This document shows positions 1 through 5,124 of a stretch of DNA of 5,124 nucleotides, one piece after another (the stretch's first letter is position 1; each line of letters begins with the position of its first letter). Below the pieces are notes generated by a model, which saw nothing but the letters and a program-made list of their open reading frames with translations, was not told where the DNA came from and did no database searches. A program made the translations under genes and the position numbers. The DNA comes from Candidatus Cloacimonadota bacterium. GTDB taxonomy: Bacteria; Cloacimonadota; Cloacimonadia; JGIOTU-2. The stretch is taken from NCBI GenBank assembly GCA_021158425.1, contig JAGGUR010000006.1, positions 1-5,124 of the forward strand, given 5' to 3'.

Positions 1-346
1 CGAACTTTCTTCCTTCACTGGCAGAAATCCATTCAAGACGCAAACGGTTTGGGTTAATTCCCATTTGGTCTAAATATTTCTTAAGCAAAATTACTCTTCG
101 TTGTGTTTTATAATTTCCAGTTTGGTAGTGACAGTCACCGGGATGGCAACCTCCGATAAAAACTCCATCCGCACCATTTTTAAATGCCAACAAAATGTAT
201 TGTGGATCAACACGGGAAGAACATAATGTTTTTATTACAACCCCATTTGGAGGATATTTCATTCTGGATGTCCCAGCCAAATCAGCACCAGCATAAGTGC
301 ACCATTTACAGAGAAAACATACTATCTTTGGTTCAAAGTCATTCAT
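1..346 (-). CDS. mvhD: MvhD/FlpD-family iron-sulfur subunit (hydrogenase delta subunit type), C-terminus cut by window edge
   Basis: Small [2Fe-2S] protein that, in known Hdr complexes, carries electrons from a hydrogenase, formate dehydrogenase or similar enzyme to the FAD of HdrA in the cytoplasm. The visible 115 residues start MNDFEPKIVCFLCKWC and show the family motifs: C10-x2-C13-x2-C16 followed by TYAGAD, C42 in LCSSRVDP, and C67 and C72 in GGCHPGDCHY. All six cysteines are present, so cluster binding is expected. The ATG at 346 is chosen because AAGGTGG lies 6 nt upstream and the reading frame has no earlier plausible start before the hdrA2 stop, 20 nt away. By comparison with the homologous domain in HdrA1, about 25 C-terminal residues lie beyond position 1. 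Directly downstream of hdrA2, so it very likely works with it. The family call is secure; the partner dehydrogenase is not visible. Confidence 0.93.
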   Translation of the reverse strand, partial: MNDFEPKIVCFLCKWCTYAGADLAGTSRMKYPPNGVVIKTLCSSRVDPQYILLAFKNGADGVFIGGCHPGDCHYQTGNYKTQRRVILLKKYLDQMGINPNRLRLEWISASEGRKF

Positions 347-352
347 CTTTTT

Positions 353-359
353 CCACCTT
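353..359 (-). promoter_or_regulatory. Ribosome binding site of mvhD
   Basis: AAGGTGG on the minus strand, one mismatch from the consensus AAGGAGG, 6 nt before the ATG at 346. It lies in the 20-nt gap after the hdrA2 stop codon and decides the start of mvhD. Confidence 0.75.
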
Positions 360-366
360 TCAAAAT

Positions 367-2322
367 TTATTCAGTAGAAAGAATAGCTTTTATCATGTTA
401 CTAATTTGCTTATCCGTCAGATTTTTCTGCTGAGATGCTCCAGAAGGGCAAGCACTGATGCAAGCTCCACATCCTTCACAAAGAATATCATTCACAGTAG
501 CAATTTTTTCAATCTCATCAAATTCACGAGCGCCATAAGGGCAGGTTCCAATGCAAATTTTACATCCTGAACACAAATCTTTATCAACAGTAGCAATGAT
601 TGGAGAATGATGTATTTTATCACTGGAAAGTAAAGCAAGTGCTTTTGCAGCTGCACCGGAAGCTTGAGAAACCGAATCTGGAATATCTTTTGGTCCTTGA
701 GAAGCACCAGCAAGATAGAATCCAGCTTGTAAGCTTTCAACAGGTCGCAATTTCGGATGTGCTTCAACTAAGAATCCAGCCTCATCTGTATTTAATTTTA
801 ATCTTTTAACTAATTCATCAGTTCCATAGCTTGGCACAATCCCCATTGCCAATACAACCATATCCGCGGTTATCTCTATCTTTTTCCCAGAAAGTGTATC
901 CATTCCATGAACTATCATTTTGTCGCCTTCTTTATAAATTCTGGCAACTTTACCTCTAATGTAAAGAATTTCTTCTTCTGAAACTGCTTGTTGAACAAAC
1001 TCTTCGTATCTCTTACCACCTGAACGAATATCAATATAGAAAATATAAGGCTGTCCATCTGAAACTTTATGCTTGTAAAGTTTAGCGTGCTTCAGCGTAT
1101 ACATACAGCAGATTCTGGAGCAATAGGACAGATGTCTTTCCGGGTCTCTTGAGCCTGAACATTGTACAAAGACGATTTCTTTTGGAATTTTGCCATCGGA
1201 CGGTCGTCTCATTTCTCCACCGGTTGGACCTGTTGCAGAAAGGATTCTTTCAAATTGCAAACTTGTAATCACATCAGGATATTTTCCATAACCATATTCT
1301 GCCATATTTTCAACAGGATACAAATCATAACCAGAAGCGACAACAATTGCACCGATTTTTTCTTCAAAAATTTCAGGTTTTGCATCGTAGTTTATTGCGT
1401 CTGCTTCACATTTTTCACGACATTTTCCACAAGCAATTGGTTCAAGACCCAAACAATTTTCAACATCAAGGGTATATGTGGCTGGAATCGCTTGTGGAAA
1501 TGGAATATAGATTGCCTTGCGCCAGGATAGGCCTTCTTCTTGCTCATTTGGAACTAAAACAGGACAGACATCAGTGCAGTCATCACATAGATTACATTTA
1601 TCAGGGTCTACATACTGGGCTTTTCTTTTTATCTTTACATTGAAATTTCCAATATATCCTTCAACTGATTCTACTTCACTATTAACATAAAGTTTGATGT
1701 TTTTATGCTTGCTGAGCTGAACCATTTTTGGAGTCAAGATACATTGAGAGCAGTCAAGCGTGGGAAATGTTTCGGAAAGTTGTATCATATGTCCACCAAT
1801 GGAAGGTTTTTTTTCAACAACAATAACCTCATATCCTGCATCAGCAATATCAAGTGCCGCCTGAATACCAGCAATGCCTGCACCGATTACCAATGCTTTT
1901 TTTGTTACAGGAGCTGATACAGGGAATAATGACTCATTGAGTTTCAACTTCTCAATGGCTGTTTTGATAATTAGATTCGCTTTTCTTGTTGCTTCTTCTT
2001 TATTTGTATGAACCCAACTGCATTGTTCACGAATATTAGCAATTTCACATTGATATTGGTTTAATCCTGATTCTTCTATCACACCTTGAAATGTGGATTC
2101 ATGAAGCGTAGGAGAACAAGCTGCAACAACCACAGCGTCTAAATTTTTCTTCTTAATGGCTTCTTTTATTAAATTTTGTCCAGGGTCTGAACACATAAAC
2201 ATATAGTTTTCAATATGTGCAACTCCTGGATAATCTGCAAGTTGCTCTGTTAATTTTTCTACATCAACAGTATCTTTGATATTTACACCGCAGTGGCAAA
2301 CAAAAACACCGATTTTTTTCAT
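367..2322 (-). CDS. hdrA: HdrA2: HdrA-type FAD/iron-sulfur electron-bifurcation subunit, unfused
   Basis: Flavoprotein core of heterodisulfide-reductase-type complexes; family members bifurcate electrons from MvhD between HdrBC and ferredoxin. 651 aa, a usual HdrA length. Domains in order: N-terminal domain (1-135) with C9, C11, C44, C69, C92 and C101; FAD-binding fold with GAGIAG (147-152) and IGGHM (175-179), then C191 and C194; inserted ferredoxin domain with C243/246/249/253 and C290/298/301/305; second half of the thioredoxin-reductase-like fold with C388 and C401/C405/C406; C-terminal ferredoxin with C584/587/590/594 and C615/618/621/625. All expected ferredoxin ligands are present. Residue 541 is Ser (GASQGPKD), where HdrA1 has Cys. 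The start at 2322 is supported by AGAGGA just upstream and by the conserved MKKIGVFVCHCG opening, which matches HdrA1. Seven nt separate it from the hdrA1 stop, and mvhD follows after 20 nt. Related enzymes such as QmoA/B share folds but not this full architecture. Confidence 0.95.
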   Translation of the reverse strand: MKKIGVFVCHCGVNIKDTVDVEKLTEQLADYPGVAHIENYMFMCSDPGQNLIKEAIKKKNLDAVVVAACSPTLHESTFQGVIEESGLNQYQCEIANIREQCSWVHTNKEEATRKANLIIKTAIEKLKLNESLFPVSAPVTKKALVIGAGIAGIQAALDIADAGYEVIVVEKKPSIGGHMIQLSETFPTLDCSQCILTPKMVQLSKHKNIKLYVNSEVESVEGYIGNFNVKIKRKAQYVDPDKCNLCDDCTDVCPVLVPNEQEEGLSWRKAIYIPFPQAIPATYTLDVENCLGLEPIACGKCREKCEADAINYDAKPEIFEEKIGAIVVASGYDLYPVENMAEYGYGKYPDVITSLQFERILSATGPTGGEMRRPSDGKIPKEIVFVQCSGSRDPERHLSYCSRICCMYTLKHAKLYKHKVSDGQPYIFYIDIRSGGKRYEEFVQQAVSEEEILYIRGKVARIYKEGDKMIVHGMDTLSGKKIEITADMVVLAMGIVPSYGTDELVKRLKLNTDEAGFLVEAHPKLRPVESLQAGFYLAGASQGPKDIPDSVSQASGAAAKALALLSSDKIHHSPIIATVDKDLCSGCKICIGTCPYGAREFDEIEKIATVNDILCEGCGACISACPSGASQQKNLTDKQISNMIKAILSTE

Positions 2323-2325
2323 TTT

Positions 2326-2331
2326 TCCTCT
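2326..2331 (-). promoter_or_regulatory. Ribosome binding site of hdrA2 overlapping the hdrA1 stop codon
   Basis: AGAGGA on the minus strand, 3 nt before the ATG at 2322. Its first two bases are the last two bases of the hdrA1 TAG stop (2332-2330). A ribosome finishing hdrA1 therefore sits on the hdrA2 initiation site, which suggests translational coupling and matched amounts of the two HdrA proteins. Confidence 0.7.
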
Positions 2332-4723
2332 AATTTAATGATTCCCATCTCTTTGACTGGACTGGACCCTGCTCTTTAAGATATTTAACAAATGTATCAA
2401 TAAAACCAGCAAATGCTTTTGCTTGCCTGCCTGCATACCATTCTAATTTTATTCTTTCAGGATTTAGTCCAGCATCTTTTATTTTCTTTTTAAGAGCATC
2501 TACTCTTTCTTTTGTTTTCTTACTCGCTCCGGGATAAGGAGATTCGCCAGGATGACTTCCACTTATCAACACACCATCAGCCCCATTTTTTATTGCATAT
2601 AAAATATGTTTGTCGTCTAACATTGAAATTGAAAGAAGTCTAATTATTAAAGCATTTGGTTTATATTCCATCCTTCCGATACCAGCAAGGTCTGCTGCCT
2701 GATAAGCACCAATATTACTAAAAAAGCACACAATTTTAGGTTCAAATTCCTTACCTTTTACAACCTTCTTATCCTTTTCTAATATAGCATCTATCATATT
2801 ATAAATTTGCTGGTCAGAGAGGTTCTTTTGCTCTAATGCATCTTCAGGACATTCCGGAATGCAAAAGCCACATCCTTTACATTTCATTTCATCAATGACA
2901 GCGATATTTTGAACTTCATCAATAGTAATTGCATCAAAAGGACATTTCTCAATACAATCTCCACAGCCATTGCATTTTTTATCATTAACTTTTACAACAA
3001 CTGGCGATTTTTCTATAGTATCATGAGCCAATAATGATAACGCTTTTGAAGCCGCCCCAGAAGCCTGTGCAACAGTTTCAGGTATATCTTTTGGTGCCTG
3101 ACAGGTTCCGGCAAGGAAAAATCCAGGATTAACAGTTTCTACTGGTCGTAATTTAGGATGTGCTTCTGTGAGAAATCCGGATGTTCCTTCTGAAAGATTA
3201 AGTTTTCTTGCCAGTTCATCAGTTCCAAAACTTGGTATCATTCCTAATGCGAGAACTACCATATCCACTTTGGCTTCAATTTTTTTGCCGGAGAGAGTGT
3301 CAAAAGCATTGATAATCATTTTACCATTTTCTTTATAAATACGGGATACCTTACCTCGGATATAAACTAACTTTTGCTCCAATTGTGCTGTTTGGATAAA
3401 CTCTTCATAATCTTTTCCTGTTGCTCTAATATCAATATAAAAAACATAAGCCTGTCCATCCGGCACCTTATTTTTAAACATTTTTGCCTGTTTGGCTGTA
3501 TACATACAGCAGATTTTTGAGCAATGAGAAAGATGCCTTTCCGGGTCTCTTGAGCCAGCACATTGGATAAATGCAATTTCCTTTACCGGCTTTCCATCGG
3601 ATGGTCGTAACATTTTTCCACCTGATGGACCAACAGCAAAAATAAGCCTTTCAAATTGCAGTCCACTAACAACATCCGGATATTTTCCATAACCGTATTC
3701 TCCAATATTTTCCATAGGATATAAATCATATCCAGTTGCAACTATTACTGCTCCAACATTTTTTTCAATAGTTTCATCTTTTGCATCATAATTGATAGCA
3801 CCTTCCTTACAGGCATCTTTGCATTTCCCACAAGCAATTGGGTTTAATCCCAAACAATTATCAATATCCAATGTATATGTATATGGAATCACTTGTGGAA
3901 ACGACATATAAACTGCCTTACGATATGAAAGCCCTTCCTCGTATTCATCCGGAACAAGTACAGGACAAACATCTACACAATCTCCGCAACCAGTGCATAT
4001 TTCTGGATTAATATATTGTGCTTTTCTTTTAATTTTGACCTTAAAATTACCCACAGCACCGTCAATTGATTCTATTTCGCTATTAACGAAGAGGTCAATA
4101 TTCTCATTCTGGTCAACTTGAACCATTTTAGGGGTCAGAATACATTGTGAACAATCAAGTGTTGGAAAGGTTACTGATAATTGAATCATATGCCCACCAA
4201 TGTATGGTCTCTTTTCCACTAAAAAAACTTTATGCCCTGCATCAGCAATGTCCAATGCCGCCTGAATCCCTGCAATTCCAGCACCTATTACTAATACATT
4301 CTTATTTGTTGGTGAAGATATTGGATATAGTGATTCATTCAATTTCAGCTTTTCAATCATAGATTTTATGATAAGAATCGCTTTTTTTGTAGCCTGTTCT
4401 CTATTAGAATGAACCCAACTGCATTGCTCTCTGATATTGGCTATTTCACATTGATATGGATTTAATCCAGCAGATGCGGCCGCTTTCCTGAAAGTTGCTT
4501 CATGCATTGTGGGTGAACAACTTGCTACAATTACCCCATCCAATTTTTTCTCTTTTATTGCATCCTTTATCATTTTCTGCCCGGGGTCAGAACACATAAA
4601 AGTATAATCAGTGCTATAGACAACACCACTATAATTGCCGATTTCTTTGGCAACCCTCTCCACATCCACTGTATCAGCAATATTTTCGCCACAATGGCAA
4701 ATAAAAACTCCGATTCTTTTCAT
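2330..4723 (-). CDS. hdrA: HdrA1: HdrA-type bifurcation subunit fused to a cysteine-poor MvhD-like domain
   Basis: Second HdrA-type flavoprotein, 797 aa. Residues 1-650 align with HdrA2 without a single gap, about 65% identical by hand count. Same domain order: N-terminal domain with C9, C11, C44, C69, C92, C101; FAD fold with GAGIAG (147-152) and C191/C194; inserted ferredoxin C243/246/249/253 and C290/298/301/305; C388, C401, C405, C406; C541 in GTCQAPKD; C-terminal ferredoxin C584/587/590/594 and C615/618/621/625. After a short Lys-rich linker (651-659) comes an MvhD-like domain (660-797) lacking most of its cysteines. HdrA-MvhD fusions are known, for example HdrA2 of Methanosarcina acetivorans and, more distantly, QmoB. 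The start at 4723 has AGAGGA 4 nt upstream and the typical MKRIGVFICHCG opening. HdrB lies 182 bp upstream and hdrA2 7 nt downstream. The likely role is as one half of an HdrA dimer; whether it bifurcates itself is unknown. Confidence 0.95.
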   Translation of the reverse strand: MKRIGVFICHCGENIADTVDVERVAKEIGNYSGVVYSTDYTFMCSDPGQKMIKDAIKEKKLDGVIVASCSPTMHEATFRKAAASAGLNPYQCEIANIREQCSWVHSNREQATKKAILIIKSMIEKLKLNESLYPISSPTNKNVLVIGAGIAGIQAALDIADAGHKVFLVEKRPYIGGHMIQLSVTFPTLDCSQCILTPKMVQVDQNENIDLFVNSEIESIDGAVGNFKVKIKRKAQYINPEICTGCGDCVDVCPVLVPDEYEEGLSYRKAVYMSFPQVIPYTYTLDIDNCLGLNPIACGKCKDACKEGAINYDAKDETIEKNVGAVIVATGYDLYPMENIGEYGYGKYPDVVSGLQFERLIFAVGPSGGKMLRPSDGKPVKEIAFIQCAGSRDPERHLSHCSKICCMYTAKQAKMFKNKVPDGQAYVFYIDIRATGKDYEEFIQTAQLEQKLVYIRGKVSRIYKENGKMIINAFDTLSGKKIEAKVDMVVLALGMIPSFGTDELARKLNLSEGTSGFLTEAHPKLRPVETVNPGFFLAGTCQAPKDIPETVAQASGAASKALSLLAHDTIEKSPVVVKVNDKKCNGCGDCIEKCPFDAITIDEVQNIAVIDEMKCKGCGFCIPECPEDALEQKNLSDQQIYNMIDAILEKDKKVVKGKEFEPKIVCFFSNIGAYQAADLAGIGRMEYKPNALIIRLLSISMLDDKHILYAIKNGADGVLISGSHPGESPYPGASKKTKERVDALKKKIKDAGLNPERIKLEWYAGRQAKAFAGFIDTFVKYLKEQGPVQSKRWESLN
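2333..2746 (-). other. Degenerate MvhD-like domain at the C-terminus of HdrA1 (residues 660-797)
   Basis: This part of HdrA1 aligns without gaps to the separate MvhD (constant offset of 656 residues, 54 of 112 positions identical by hand count). Shared blocks include FEPKIVCF, ADLAG, KNGADGV, HPG and LEW. MvhD cysteines 13, 16, 42, 67 and 72 correspond to Ser669, Gly672, Ser698, Ser723 and Ser728; only Cys666 (MvhD Cys10) remains. A [2Fe-2S] cluster is therefore unlikely here, although the fold appears kept. The frame is open and continues to RWESLN at the end, so this is not a pseudogene. Confidence 0.9.
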
Positions 4724-4727
4724 TCTA

Positions 4728-4733
4728 TCCTCT
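4728..4733 (-). promoter_or_regulatory. Ribosome binding site of hdrA1
   Basis: AGAGGA on the minus strand, 4 nt before the ATG at 4723. It is the same hexamer as used by hdrA2 and supports the chosen start. Confidence 0.7.
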
Positions 4734-4743
4734 TATATATTTA

Positions 4744-4890
4744 GCCACTAAGGCACAAAGACACAAAAAAATAATTCTTTTACTTTTTTCAAATATCATA
4801 AGTAAATCTTTTTGCTTTTTCTGCTCTTTCTTCTCACTTTTAAAAGAATAAACTAAAAAAACTTACTTCGTGCCTTCGTGTCTTGGTGGC
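4744..4890. repeat. Inverted pair of 8-bp-unit repeats in the hdrB-hdrA1 spacer (MITE- or REP-like)
   Basis: The left arm (4744-4767) and right arm (4867-4890) are inverted copies matching at 19 of 24 positions; all five differences are transitions. Each arm begins GCCAC and consists of three tandem 8-bp units of the form CACNAAGR. About 99 nt of very AT-rich sequence separates the arms. It contains a second, shorter inverted pair (ATTCTTTT at 4774-4781 and AAAAGAAT at 4842-4849) and a CTTTTAAAAG palindrome (4837-4846). There is no ORF and no clear target-site duplication. The spacer (4724-4905) otherwise holds only the hdrA1 ribosome binding site. Similar period-8 CAC-AAG repeats are, from memory, common between genes in environmental bacterial genomes; this was not checked. 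It could be a non-autonomous mobile element, a folding RNA element within the operon or a protein-binding repeat. Confidence 0.75.
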
Positions 4891-4905
4891 ACAAAGATTA
4901 CATTT

Positions 4906-5124
4906 TTATATCAAACCTTTTTCTTTTAGTAATGGTTCTGGATTAACATAATGTAATTTCGCCCAATTTTTATCCCAGCCACAGCCTAATGCAATAGACA
5001 TAAGTTCAGTAAAATAATAAACTGGCATTTGTTCAAATTCTACAAATTCTTCTGAGGTTTCTTTCTGCCGTTGGTCAAGATTAAAAGCACATAATGGACA
5101 AGATGTAACTATTGCTTCACATCC
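4906..5124 (-). CDS. hdrB: HdrB-like CCG-domain subunit, C-terminal part only (N-terminus beyond window)
   Basis: Last 72 residues of a protein matching the end of HdrB, the subunit that in methanogens holds the active-site iron-sulfur clusters reducing the CoM-S-S-CoB disulfide; in bacteria the disulfide-like substrate is usually unknown. The visible part begins GCEAIVTSCPLCAFNLDQRQ. The CPLC pair is the CxxC end of a second cysteine-rich CCG motif, and NLD, PVYYFTELMSIALG and the closing H-x2-NPEPLL are typical of the HdrB C-terminus. The stop is TAA at 4908-4906. HdrB proteins are usually near 300 aa, so roughly three quarters lies outside the window, including the CC pair of this motif. 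It precedes hdrA1 in the same direction, but the 182-bp repeat-bearing gap is much wider than the other gaps here. HdrD or another CCG-domain protein cannot be fully excluded from this fragment. Confidence 0.85.
   Translation of the reverse strand, partial: GCEAIVTSCPLCAFNLDQRQKETSEEFVEFEQMPVYYFTELMSIALGCGWDKNWAKLHYVNPEPLLKEKGLI

Noticed and set aside
184..570. Open frame of 128 codons on the plus strand
   Set aside because: It lies antisense to mvhD and the end of hdrA2, both of which carry clear family motifs; its translation is low-complexity with no recognisable domain. The same applies to other plus-strand frames at 600-809, 1162-1530, 1347-1643, 1705-1917 and 4147-4362.
492..767. Minus-strand frame of 91 codons, and another at 3367-3576
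   Set aside because: Both are out-of-frame shadows inside hdrA2 and hdrA1, with no ribosome binding site or domain.
2330..4723. Possibility that the hdrA1-MvhD fusion is a sequencing or frameshift artefact
   Set aside because: The frame is continuous, the MvhD part aligns without gaps to the separate MvhD, and the lost cysteines are scattered substitutions rather than a shifted segment.
367..4723. QmoA/QmoB pair, suggested by two HdrA-like genes with one carrying an MvhD-like tail
   Set aside because: QmoA is a shorter protein without the full N-terminal and inserted ferredoxin domains. Both proteins here have the complete HdrA architecture, and they lie beside HdrB-like and separate MvhD genes rather than a visible membrane subunit QmoC.
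4795..4823. Possible promoter for hdrA1 with TATGAT as the -10 box on the minus strand
   Set aside because: The region about 17 nt upstream reads CAGAAA, which does not resemble a -35 box, and such hexamers arise easily in AT-rich DNA.
4744..4890. Rho-independent terminator after hdrB, or a short CRISPR array
   Set aside because: The arms are about 99 nt apart and AT-moderate, unlike a compact GC-rich hairpin followed by a T-run. The 8-bp units are contiguous without spacers and inverted between arms, so they are not CRISPR repeats.

Overview
The window is an AT-rich stretch from an anaerobe. It is filled almost entirely by four genes on the minus strand that belong to a cytoplasmic heterodisulfide reductase (Hdr)-type electron-transfer system. 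Clear purine-rich Shine-Dalgarno sites, 7-20 nt gaps between genes and a bacterial-looking intergenic repeat favour an anaerobic bacterium. The Hdr family is shared with archaea, so the phylum cannot be fixed from this sequence.

Layout in the direction of transcription (right to left): (1) the C-terminal end of an HdrB-like CCG-domain subunit, 5124-4906, cut by the window edge; (2) a 182-bp spacer holding a pair of inverted repeats built from 8-bp units; (3) HdrA1, 4723-2330, 797 aa, a complete HdrA fused to a C-terminal MvhD-like domain that has lost five of the six cysteines found in the separate MvhD; (4) HdrA2, 2322-367, 651 aa, a second complete HdrA that aligns with HdrA1 without a gap over 650 residues at about 65% identity (hand count); (5) MvhD, 346-1, 115 residues visible, with all its cysteines, running off the left edge.

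In characterised Hdr complexes, MvhD passes electrons from a hydrogenase, formate dehydrogenase or other dehydrogenase to the FAD of HdrA. HdrA splits electron pairs between a high-potential acceptor, reached through HdrC and HdrB, and low-potential ferredoxin. The order here fits such a module. HdrC and the primary electron-donating enzyme are not in the window, so the physiological substrate is unknown.

The most interesting feature is that the HdrA-MvhD pair is present twice: once fused with an apparently cluster-less MvhD domain, and once as separate genes with an intact MvhD. HdrA is a homodimer in the known methanogen complex. Two coupled, divergent HdrA genes therefore suggest an asymmetric HdrA1-HdrA2 heterodimer with only one functional MvhD entry point. 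This is inference; what is seen is the duplication and the selective loss of cysteines.
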